Source: Candidatus Stercoripulliclostridium merdipullorum (GTDB taxonomy: Bacteria > Bacillota > Clostridia > Christensenellales > DTU072). Taken from it: a stretch of 64,000 nucleotides of DNA. A program made the position numbers and the translations under genes. The notes under the pieces are model-generated. The model had not been told where the DNA came from and ran no database searches. It saw only the letters and a program-made list of their open reading frames with translations. The stretch spans positions 1-64,000 of the forward strand of contig DVOH01000024.1 of NCBI GenBank assembly GCA_018713745.1, given 5' to 3'. Position 1 is the stretch's first letter. Every line of letters begins with the position of its first letter. Shown piece after piece: positions 42,068 to 50,456 of this stretch.

Positions 42068-42850
42068 ATGTTTATTTATCCCAAATTTGACCGAAGCGGC
42101 AAAAAGGTTGTAACGCGTACTTACGGCAAGACGGCGTCGATGCTGCAAAATATTACCGTTTACAAAATGAAGCCGGGCGATCGTCTCGAACTGACCGAAC
42201 CCGGAATGGAAAGCGCCTATCTCCTGATGGAAGGCGAGATAACCTTTTATTGGGACGACCGCTCGTTCCGTGCCGCCCGTACGGGCGTCTTTGACGATCT
42301 GCCCGTCTGTCTGCACACGCCGCAGGGCGTTGTCGTCGCAATCGAAGCACACGCGCTGACCGAACTGCTTGTCCAGTCCACGCCCAACGAGCGGGATTTT
42401 GCCTGTCGTCTGTTTGACAAGACCGACGTGACCAAGTTTGTCAGCTGCGAAGGCCGCTGGGAAAATACAGCCGTCCGTGACGTCGTAGACATTATCAACA
42501 TCAAAAATTCGCCGTATTCCAATATGGTACTCGGCGAAGTTTACGCCCGTCAGGGCAGGTGGTGGAGTTATATTCCGCACAATCATCCCCAACCCGAAGT
42601 GTATTACTACAAAATGCACCGCCCCGAAGGCTTCGGCGCCTGCTTCATCGGGGACAAGGCGTATACCGTCAAGGACGGTTCGGCGGGGCTGTTTGACGGA
42701 GGCTATACGCACGTTCAGGTCACGGCTCCGGGATATCCGATGTACTGCGCCTGGATGATCCGTCACCTGGACGGCGATCCTTGGGACAATACCAGAACGG
42801 ACGATCCGGCGTTTATATGGCTACTGGATCTTCCCGTCGAAACCAAATAA
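42068..42850 (+). CDS. iolB: 5-deoxy-glucuronate isomerase
   Basis: 'WWSYIPHNHPQPEVYYYKMHRPEGFGACFI'; adjacent to iolD/iolE/iolG. Confidence 0.9.
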   Translation: MFIYPKFDRSGKKVVTRTYGKTASMLQNITVYKMKPGDRLELTEPGMESAYLLMEGEITFYWDDRSFRAARTGVFDDLPVCLHTPQGVVVAIEAHALTELLVQSTPNERDFACRLFDKTDVTKFVSCEGRWENTAVRDVVDIINIKNSPYSNMVLGEVYARQGRWWSYIPHNHPQPEVYYYKMHRPEGFGACFIGDKAYTVKDGSAGLFDGGYTHVQVTAPGYPMYCAWMIRHLDGDPWDNTRTDDPAFIWLLDLPVETK

Positions 42851-42861
42851 CAGGAGGCAAT

Positions 42862-44757
42862 ATGAAGCGCATCAAAATGACGGTCGGGGAAGCGGTCGTA
42901 AAATTTCTCGATCGGCAATACGTCCGTTTAGACGGAAGAGAAGAAAAGTTTGTCGAAGGCGTTTTTACGGTGTTCGGGCACGGATGCGTGCTGGGCATGG
43001 GAGAAGCGCTTGCCATGACGAGCCACGGGCTGAAAGTTTATCAGGGCAAAAACGAGCAGGGGATGGCGCACGCCGCCATTGCCTATGCCAAACAGAACAA
43101 TCGCCGAAAAATCATGCCGTGTATCTCGAGCATCGGTCCGGGTGCCGCCAATATGATTACGGCGGCGGCTACGGCAACGGTCAACAACATCCCGCTCCTG
43201 CTTCTGCCGGGGGATACGTTTGCCACCAGAAGGCCCGATCCCGTCTTGCAACAGCTTGAGCAACCCCACGATCTGACGATATCGACCAATGACGCATACA
43301 AAGCGGTGACGCGGTATTTCGATCGCGTCAGTCGCCCCGAAATGTTGGAAAGCGCGTTGCTCAACGCCATGCGCGTCCTGACCGATCCCGCGATGACGGG
43401 CGCGGTCTGTATTGCAATGCCGCAGGACGTGCAGGGCGAAGCCTATGCCTTCCCCGCGTCGTTGTTTGAAAAGCGCGTGCATACGATTTCGCGTCCCTGT
43501 GCGGGGATCGAAGAGATGATCGAAGTTGCCAACGCCGTCCGTACCGCCAAGAAGCCCGTTTTCATTGTCGGGGGCGGCGCGCGCTACAGCGAGGCGGGCG
43601 AAGTGATCGAGCGCATTGCCGAAACGGCGGGGATCGCGATTGTCGAAACGCAAGCGGGCAAAAGTACCGTCAGAGGGTCGCATCCTTATAATCTCGGCGG
43701 ATTGGGCGTGACGGGGAACGCGGCGGCAAACGCCATCCTCAAAAAAGCCGATCTCGTCCTTGCACTCGGGACGCGCTTTAGCGACTTTACGACGGCGTCC
43801 AAGACCTTGTATGCCGACAAGCCCGTTGTGACGATCAACGCTTCCCGCTTCCATGCCGAAAAACTTTCGGCAACGGCGGTTGTCGGCGACGTCAAGGCTT
43901 GTCTTGAGTTGCTGGAGTCGATGCTGGTCGGATACAAGAGCCGCTTTGTCAAGGAAATCCGCGCGGCAAAAGAAGCGTGGGACAAAGAAATGCAACGCTT
44001 GACCTCGATCGAATACACCGAAGACCTGGTTCCCGAAGTCAAGAATATGGTTGCCACAACGCTCAAAGACTTCAATCGCGCCACAGGCGCCGCCTTGTGT
44101 CAGACGACGGCAATCGGGATTGTCCGAGAAGAGATTGCTAAGGACGCGATCGTCGTTGCCGCGTCGGGGAGTCTGCCGGGATGCATGCAACGGATGTGGA
44201 CGACGGACGCCCTTTATTCGTACAATATGGAATACGGCTACTCCTGCATGGGGTACGAAATCGCGGGAGCCTTCGGCTCCAAACTCGCATCGCCCGCGCA
44301 AGAAGTTTATGCGATGGTCGGGGACGGCAGCTTCCTGATGCTGCACAGCGAAATGGTCACCGCCCGACAAGAAGGCAAGAAGATCGTCGTATTGTTGTTT
44401 GACAACGGCGGATTCGGATGCATCAACAATCTGCAGATGGGCAAAGGAATCGACAGTCTTGCGACCGAACTCCGTTACGGCGCCGAAGCGGGGACGGACT
44501 TTGTCGCAATCGACTACGCCAAAGTCGCCGAGGGATACGGCTACAGAGGGCTTACCGCCCGTACGCCCGAAGAACTGCGTGCCGCGCTGAAAGAAGCGCG
44601 TGCGGCGGAAGGCGGTGTTTTGATCGACATCAAAGTTCTGCCCAAGACGATGACGGACGGATACGAAGGGGGATTCTGGCAGGTCGGGATCAACCGCATG
44701 CCCCGCAATGCAAAGCAACAGTCCGCTCTTGACGAGCAGATCAGATATACCAAATAA
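42862..44757 (+). CDS. iolD: 3D-(3,5/4)-trihydroxycyclohexane-1,2-dione hydrolase (ThDP-dependent)
   Basis: 'GHGCVLGMGEAL', ThDP motif 'VGDGSFLMLHSEMVTARQEGKKIVVLLFDN'; start at ATG 42862. Confidence 0.94.
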   Translation: MKRIKMTVGEAVVKFLDRQYVRLDGREEKFVEGVFTVFGHGCVLGMGEALAMTSHGLKVYQGKNEQGMAHAAIAYAKQNNRRKIMPCISSIGPGAANMITAAATATVNNIPLLLLPGDTFATRRPDPVLQQLEQPHDLTISTNDAYKAVTRYFDRVSRPEMLESALLNAMRVLTDPAMTGAVCIAMPQDVQGEAYAFPASLFEKRVHTISRPCAGIEEMIEVANAVRTAKKPVFIVGGGARYSEAGEVIERIAETAGIAIVETQAGKSTVRGSHPYNLGGLGVTGNAAANAILKKADLVLALGTRFSDFTTASKTLYADKPVVTINASRFHAEKLSATAVVGDVKACLELLESMLVGYKSRFVKEIRAAKEAWDKEMQRLTSIEYTEDLVPEVKNMVATTLKDFNRATGAALCQTTAIGIVREEIAKDAIVVAASGSLPGCMQRMWTTDALYSYNMEYGYSCMGYEIAGAFGSKLASPAQEVYAMVGDGSFLMLHSEMVTARQEGKKIVVLLFDNGGFGCINNLQMGKGIDSLATELRYGAEAGTDFVAIDYAKVAEGYGYRGLTARTPEELRAALKEARAAEGGVLIDIKVLPKTMTDGYEGGFWQVGINRMPRNAKQQSALDEQIRYTK

Positions 44758-44771
44758 AGGAGAAAACGCAA

Positions 44772-45668
44772 GTGGACAAAAAGAAAGTCAAACTGGGCAT
44801 CGCGCCGATCGCTTGGACCAACGACGATATGCCCGATCTCGGCGCCGAAAACACGTTTGAGCAATGCGTCAGCGAAATGGCGCTTGCAGGCTACAAAGGA
44901 TCGGAAATCGGCAATAAGTACCCGACCAAAATCAACACGTTGCGGCGCGCACTCAATCTCAGGAAGCTGCGCATCGCAAACGCATGGTTTTCGACCTATC
45001 TTCTGACCAAGCCCTTTTATGAAGTAGAGACCGAAATTCACAAAAAACTGAAGTTTCTCAAAGCGATGGGGGCAAAGGTAATCGGAGTCAGCGAGCAAAG
45101 CTACAGCATTCAGGGGCAACCCGAAACGGCGGTGTTCGACAACAAGTACGTCATGAACGATGAAGAATGGGCGTTGTTTGCCGACGGGCTGAACCGCCTC
45201 GGCGAAATCGCTCTGGAGCGCTACGGCATTACGCTTACTTATCATCATCATATGGGTACGGTGGTGCAGACCGAAGCCGAGATCGGCAAGATGATGGAGA
45301 TGACCGATCCCCGATTTGTATCGCTGTTGTTTGACAGCGGGCATCTTGCCTATTGCGGGGAGGACTATATGCGGGTCCTGCGCAAATACGTCGGTCGCAT
45401 CCGCCACGTTCATCTGAAGGACATCCGACCCGAAGTCGTGCAGAAGGTCAAGGCGGAAGGGCTGAGCTTTTTGCAGGGCGTCCGTCTCGGAACGTTTACG
45501 GTCCCCGGGGACGGCGCGATCGACTTTCAGCCCATTATCGACGTTCTGGATCAAGCCGGCTACGAAGGCTGGATGATCGTAGAAGCGGAGCAGGATCCCG
45601 CGCTTGCCAATCCCTTGGAATACGCGATCAAAGCGCGCAAATACATCAAAAGCATTGCAAAAATCTAA
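44772..45668 (+). CDS. iolE: Inosose dehydratase
   Basis: 'KLGIAPIAWTNDDMPDLGAENTFEQCVSEMALAGYKGSEIGNKYP'; GTG start after AAGGAG. Confidence 0.94.
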   Translation: MDKKKVKLGIAPIAWTNDDMPDLGAENTFEQCVSEMALAGYKGSEIGNKYPTKINTLRRALNLRKLRIANAWFSTYLLTKPFYEVETEIHKKLKFLKAMGAKVIGVSEQSYSIQGQPETAVFDNKYVMNDEEWALFADGLNRLGEIALERYGITLTYHHHMGTVVQTEAEIGKMMEMTDPRFVSLLFDSGHLAYCGEDYMRVLRKYVGRIRHVHLKDIRPEVVQKVKAEGLSFLQGVRLGTFTVPGDGAIDFQPIIDVLDQAGYEGWMIVEAEQDPALANPLEYAIKARKYIKSIAKI

Positions 45669-45687
45669 TATCGGAAGGTAAACAATT

Positions 45688-46698
45688 ATGATTCAGATCG
45701 GAATTATCGGAGCAGGTCGGATCGGCAAAGTGCATGCCGAGTCGATCACGCGGTTTGTCAAAGGGGCGGAAGTCAAAGCGATCGCCGACCCCTATCTCAC
45801 CGAAGAAACCAAAGCATGGGCAAACGCGATGGGCATTGCCGAGGCGTACGGCGACTACCACAAAATTCTTGCCGATCCCGCCATCGACATCGTGTTGATT
45901 TGTTCGTCAACCGATACGCACTCGCAGATTTCGCTCGAAGCGATTGCCGCCGGCAAACACGTTTTCTGCGAAAAGCCCATCGACCACGACGTCGAAAAAA
46001 TCAAAGCGGTCATTGCCGCGCTCAAGGACTCCAAAGTCAAGTATCAGGTCGGGTTTAACCGCCGCTTCGACCATAACTTTATGGCGGCGCGCGAAGCCGT
46101 CAAAAGCGGTAAAATCGGCGACCTGAATATCCTGAAAATCACGTCGCGCGATCCCGGTGCGCCGCCCGTATCGTACATCAAAGTGTCGGGCGGGATTTTC
46201 CTCGATATGACCATCCACGACTTCGATATGGTGCGGTTTATGTCGGGGGCGGAAGTCGAAGAAGTCTACGCGATCGGCGGCGTTCTGGTCGATCCCGCAA
46301 TCGGAGAAGCGGGTGATATCGACACCGCGATCATCACGATGAAGCTGTCCAACGGCGCGCTTGCCGTCATTGACAACTGCCGCCGCGCCACCTACGGTTA
46401 CGACCAGCGCGTCGAAGCGTTCGGAAGCCTCGGACAGGTCGCCATCGGCAACGATACCGATTCGACCGCCGTGATCAGCAACGGAGAGGGCGTGACCGCC
46501 GAAAAGCCCAAGCTGTTCTTCCTCGAGCGCTATATGCAGGCATATGTTGCCGAAGTCAGCGCGTTCATTGACGCCGTCGTCAACGACAAGGAGGTCGCCG
46601 TAAGCGCCGAGGACGGTCTGAAACCCGTGTTGATCGGGCTTGCCGCCAAGAAGTCGCTTGCCGAAAACCGTCCCGTCAAAATCAGCGAAATCGGCTGA
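45688..46698 (+). CDS. iolG: Inositol 2-dehydrogenase
   Basis: 'IGAGRIGKVHAESI', 'FCEKPIDHDVEKI', 'FNRRFDHNF', 'DMTIHDFDMVRFM'. Confidence 0.93.
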   Translation: MIQIGIIGAGRIGKVHAESITRFVKGAEVKAIADPYLTEETKAWANAMGIAEAYGDYHKILADPAIDIVLICSSTDTHSQISLEAIAAGKHVFCEKPIDHDVEKIKAVIAALKDSKVKYQVGFNRRFDHNFMAAREAVKSGKIGDLNILKITSRDPGAPPVSYIKVSGGIFLDMTIHDFDMVRFMSGAEVEEVYAIGGVLVDPAIGEAGDIDTAIITMKLSNGALAVIDNCRRATYGYDQRVEAFGSLGQVAIGNDTDSTAVISNGEGVTAEKPKLFFLERYMQAYVAEVSAFIDAVVNDKEVAVSAEDGLKPVLIGLAAKKSLAENRPVKISEIG

Positions 46699-46736
46699 GC
46701 TCCGATCGAACGGGAGTAAAGATATCCGATTGCAAC

Positions 46737-46766
46737 AAAAACCGATCCTTTGCGGGATCGGTTTTT
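46737..46766. terminator. Intrinsic terminator after iolG
   Basis: AAAAACCGATCC-TTTGCG-GGATCGGTTTTT. Confidence 0.85.
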
Positions 46767-46782
46767 GTGTGGTTCCGAAATG

Positions 46783-47157
46783 TTATTGTTGGAAGGGGAG
46801 TGCGTCGAGAAGGGGTTGCAGCAACGCCTGAAAATCGACATGGAAGACGAAAATCGCGAGGGCGACGCCGGCTGCCGCCAGGATCAGTTCGATCAGAATC
46901 AAAATCAGCAGGGCGCGGGCATACGACTTTTTGGAGGGGTTGGTCTTTCCGGAAAATGCCCAGACAAACAGGCAGATCAGATTGACCAGCGGGATGATCA
47001 GTAATATAAACGTACCGATCCATGCCCCCGTTTTCATGGGAGGCTGTGCGGATTCTGACGCGCGATAGGGGGCGCCGGATTGAGGCATCGGACGGGGACG
47101 CCCGGGCGCGGGGCCGTATTGAGTGGGATAATAAGGGTCACGGTAATACGGTTGCAT
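46783..47157 (-). CDS. Small two-TM protein with Pro/Tyr-rich N-terminus
   Basis: 124 aa; 'YYRDPYYPTQYGPAPGRPRP' followed by two hydrophobic helices. Confidence 0.6.
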   Translation of the reverse strand: MQPYYRDPYYPTQYGPAPGRPRPMPQSGAPYRASESAQPPMKTGAWIGTFILLIIPLVNLICLFVWAFSGKTNPSKKSYARALLILILIELILAAAGVALAIFVFHVDFQALLQPLLDALPFQQ

Positions 47158-47371
47158 AGCTTCTTCTCCTTGGACGGGCGGCGGATTTTGCCGCAATGAT
47201 ACCGATATTATAGCACAAAGCCGCAAGGATTTCAAGGGGAAAAACCGAAATTGTCTTTCCTCCGAAGCCGAGCGGAGGCGATTCCGAGATCGATTAAATG
47301 GGATTCCGAAAATCGAGAAACAGCACCCTAAACTTATATATTTGCGATTTATGCCTGTCGTTTCGGCGCAC

Positions 47372-47404
47372 AAAAAAACCACGCCTTCGGAGCGTGGTTT
47401 TTTT
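47372..47404. terminator. Intrinsic terminator
   Basis: AAAAAACCACGC-CTTCGGA-GCGTGGTTTTTTT. Confidence 0.85.
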
Positions 47405-47417
47405 GAGTTTGACGTTG

Positions 47418-47639
47418 TTACAGCTCGATGGAGTTGAGCAGTTCTTTCAGCTTGACGGCTTCCTCTTTGCTGAGGGTGACGCCTTTGCCCATGCGGTCGT
47501 GGTTGGGCGACCATTCGCGCAGGTCGAGACGAGCTTCTCTTTCGTTCCAGCTGACATAATTGAGTTCTTTGGTCCAGCCTCTGTTGGACTCGCTCAGGAC
47601 ACCGACTTTTTGGGTGATTTCGTATTTCAGTTCGGGCAT
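47418..47639 (-). CDS. YdbC-like PC4-family ssDNA-binding protein
   Basis: 73 aa; 'GWTKELNYVSWNEREARLDLREWSPNHDRMGKGVTLSKEEAVKLKELL'. Confidence 0.8.
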   Translation of the reverse strand: MPELKYEITQKVGVLSESNRGWTKELNYVSWNEREARLDLREWSPNHDRMGKGVTLSKEEAVKLKELLNSIEL

Positions 47640-47816
47640 TTTCTCCTCCTGTCGGTTTTCCGGTGGGAAAACCCTAAATATATATTTATCTATAATATAA
47701 TATATAAAAAATTATATTTCAAGTAAAATATACTATATTTACTATAATTTTATTATGTGGGCGCGCAAGCGCATTTTTACGAAAGTTTAATTCTCACTTC
47801 GGCGATAAAACGCGCA

Positions 47817-48758
47817 TTATTGTCGGGGTTTGTCGCGGAGACGGAGATCGGGTCCGTTCAACGCAATCCATTTTGCGGCGGCGCGGTCGAATAAACGCGA
47901 AAAAATACGGTCGCCGTACCGGCTCAATACGCCCGATTCGTCAAGATTGGTCGTGATCATCGTCAGTTTTCCCGCACGGACGGCGATCAGTTCGTATAAA
48001 TAGGGAAGGCTCACGTTGTTGTATTCCGTTTCGGTGCCGAGATCGTCGATTACAAGCAGGTCGCACTCTTCCAAAGGCATCAGAATCTCACGTTTCCGTT
48101 CGATCGGCGCAAGATGACTGCTTAAAAACAGGCGATTCATCATCGAGGCGGGATAAATCAGCGCGGTATGTCCTTTGTCCATCACCATGTTGGCAAATAC
48201 CGTCGCGGCATAGCTTTTCCCCGATCCGACGGGACCGCTGATGCCGAAAATCGACGTTTTTTGGGCGGGAAATTTGCTCGCAAGCGCCTTGAGGAGATTG
48301 TATGCGTTGCGGTATGCGTCGCGATCGCCTTCGGGCAATGCGTCGAGATCGCCTTTCGTAAACGTTTTTTTGTCCGTTACGCGGTCGGGACAGTCTTCCG
48401 AGAGCAACTCGAACATCTTGCGGCGGATACACTCGCACAATGTGCCGTCTTTCATGCCGCGATCGCCGCATACGGGGCAGTCGGGGCGGTAAAGAAGGTC
48501 CGCTTCGGTCTTTCCGTGCGCGGCAAGCGCAAGGCGAAAATCCACAATGGCCTTGTCGATTTCATCTTGAAGTTGCCCGATCGGCTTGTTTTGGGATCTC
48601 AAACGTGCCGCTTGAAAAGTAAGCTGCAATTTTTTGCCTTCTGCCGCCGCAAATGCGGGGTCTTTGCGGAGATCGGCAAGCAGCGTTTCGATTTCCAGTT
48701 CTTTGCGGCGTTTTTCGGCTTGCAAAAGGGCAAATGCCGTTTGTTCGACGTTTTTCAT
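47817..48758 (-). CDS. DnaC/DnaI-like helicase-loader ATPase
   Basis: Zn motif 'CPVCGDRG..LCEC', Walker A 'GPVGSGKSY', Walker B 'LLVIDDLGTE'. Confidence 0.9.
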   Translation of the reverse strand: MKNVEQTAFALLQAEKRRKELEIETLLADLRKDPAFAAAEGKKLQLTFQAARLRSQNKPIGQLQDEIDKAIVDFRLALAAHGKTEADLLYRPDCPVCGDRGMKDGTLCECIRRKMFELLSEDCPDRVTDKKTFTKGDLDALPEGDRDAYRNAYNLLKALASKFPAQKTSIFGISGPVGSGKSYAATVFANMVMDKGHTALIYPASMMNRLFLSSHLAPIERKREILMPLEECDLLVIDDLGTETEYNNVSLPYLYELIAVRAGKLTMITTNLDESGVLSRYGDRIFSRLFDRAAAKWIALNGPDLRLRDKPRQ

Positions 48759-50230
48759 TACAGATCCTCCGTATCGATCGTTGCGCTGATGTCGGTGAAG
48801 ACCGATCCCAATTCTTCCTTGCTGTAAGTGCGTTGCGGATAGGGCGTTTCTTTGGGTTTTTTGGCGCGACGATCGGGGATAAGCGATTCTTCGCTTTCAT
48901 TCAGGCGTTTTGCAATGGCTTCGGCGTCCAAAACACCTTCCGCTTTCATTCGGGATAAAACGCGGTTGATGTTTGCCATCGGGAAGGGCTTGCCGGCACA
49001 ATATTTTGCCGCGGCACCGATCGCTTCGTCGTCAAAACCCCATTCCTCGACAAACGTGCGGTAGTACTCCCGGTCGGCGCGTCCGACAACGGGCAAGCCG
49101 CCCGCAAGTTCGAGGATGGCGCGGATGCTGTCGTCCGTCCGTACCGAAGCCGCAACATAGTCCCTGACGCTTGCCGCGGTCAGATAACCGAGTTTGTAAA
49201 ATTTGCCGACCAAAGCGTCCATTGCTTCGAGGGTGCGGAGATTGCGGACAAAGCAGAATTCGGCAAGGGCGCGCAAGGCGTCCTCTTCAAATCCCTTGCC
49301 CAGCCATGGATTGAGGTATACCTCGATCACCGCGTCGAGATCGGCATAGTAGGCTCCGATCTTTTTGACCAGCTCGGATGCCAGTTTTTTCAGCGATTCG
49401 CGTTGCTTCAGATAGGCATCCACTTCGGTCGCGCTGTGGGCGCCGGCATTGTGCAACTCTTCGATCAGAGCGGTCAGCCGGGTCATGCCGCCTTTCCGCT
49501 TGCAGGCGCGCGCCGCCACCAGCAAGGCGTCGAGGTCGTAGCGGTACTCCTTGCTCCACTTGAGGTATGCCTGGCGGTCTTCGAGTCCCGCTTCGGATTT
49601 CAGCCCCAATGCCGCAAATATTTGGCGGATGTCGGCGCCGTTGTTTTCGATTTCGGCGATTCGCTGCAGGACGTCGGGCTCCTTGGTCAGACCTTCTTTT
49701 GCCCAACGTTCGGCAACCGCCAAAATGTAGGGCGTCGAAGCGACCGCCTTCATGTCGATGCAATATTTGGCGATCAGGAGCATGGCGTTGATGTCGATTT
49801 TGTAGCGCTCCAGCATTTCGCAGTAACTCAGCAATTCGTTTTCGGACAGTACCCGTTCGGGGAACAGTCGCACCAGATCTTCGGTAAAGTCGGCATATTT
49901 CGACGCGTTCAGGCGGATCACCTTGGTCGCGGGGGCTTTGGGCGAGCGGTATACGACTTCGACCGGGTTGGTTTTGGTGATCGTCACCAGCCCTTCCTCG
50001 TGCCAGTATCGGAATGCCGTCATGACGCGTTCTTCACTCAGTTTCAGCGCCATCGCGATCGCTTCGATTCCGTTGCGTTCTTCGTCACCCGCCGTCGCAT
50101 AATACAGTCCGTACAGATATACCTTGACGTCCGTTCCGTCCGCCGCAGGCAGATAGTTTTTGAGAAAAACGTTGTCCACCGACAAAAATCCGTCCTTCAG
50201 GTACTCTTTCCCCAGTCTGCACAAACCCAT
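48758..50230 (-). CDS. DnaD-domain primosomal protein
   Basis: 490 aa; N-terminal winged-helix region plus repeated 'Y..W...Y..D..ALLVAA' DnaB_2-like segments; TAATG overlap with helicase loader. Confidence 0.75.
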   Translation of the reverse strand: MGLCRLGKEYLKDGFLSVDNVFLKNYLPAADGTDVKVYLYGLYYATAGDEERNGIEAIAMALKLSEERVMTAFRYWHEEGLVTITKTNPVEVVYRSPKAPATKVIRLNASKYADFTEDLVRLFPERVLSENELLSYCEMLERYKIDINAMLLIAKYCIDMKAVASTPYILAVAERWAKEGLTKEPDVLQRIAEIENNGADIRQIFAALGLKSEAGLEDRQAYLKWSKEYRYDLDALLVAARACKRKGGMTRLTALIEELHNAGAHSATEVDAYLKQRESLKKLASELVKKIGAYYADLDAVIEVYLNPWLGKGFEEDALRALAEFCFVRNLRTLEAMDALVGKFYKLGYLTAASVRDYVAASVRTDDSIRAILELAGGLPVVGRADREYYRTFVEEWGFDDEAIGAAAKYCAGKPFPMANINRVLSRMKAEGVLDAEAIAKRLNESEESLIPDRRAKKPKETPYPQRTYSKEELGSVFTDISATIDTEDL

Positions 50231-50276
50231 TTCCGTTCCTCGCTTCTGTTATTTATATATTTTTGCGTTTGACCTA

Positions 50277-50305
50277 TTGCAAATTAAAGTGTTCGGTTGT
50301 ATAAT
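50277..50305 (+). promoter_or_regulatory. Putative promoter for SbcC-like gene
   Basis: TTGCAA-17 nt-TATAAT; about 145-nt 5' UTR follows. Confidence 0.6.
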
Positions 50306-50456
50306 AGTTAAAACATTGTTCGCTTTGGGATTGACCGCTCATATACTATAGCACAATCTGCGGCGCTATGCTACTGAATTTGCCGTTTTTTTGCGGCATA
50401 CTACATATAGCGGCGCCGTTCGGCACGGCACACAATTTACTTCACGGAGGAGATCT

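Noticed and set aside
42928-44718. 596-aa ORF antisense to iolD
   Set aside because: Antisense artefact over a conserved ThDP enzyme.
47660-47760. Very AT-rich segment as a possible replication origin
   Set aside because: No DnaA-box cluster (TTATCCACA) seen; more simply a promoter-rich intergenic region.
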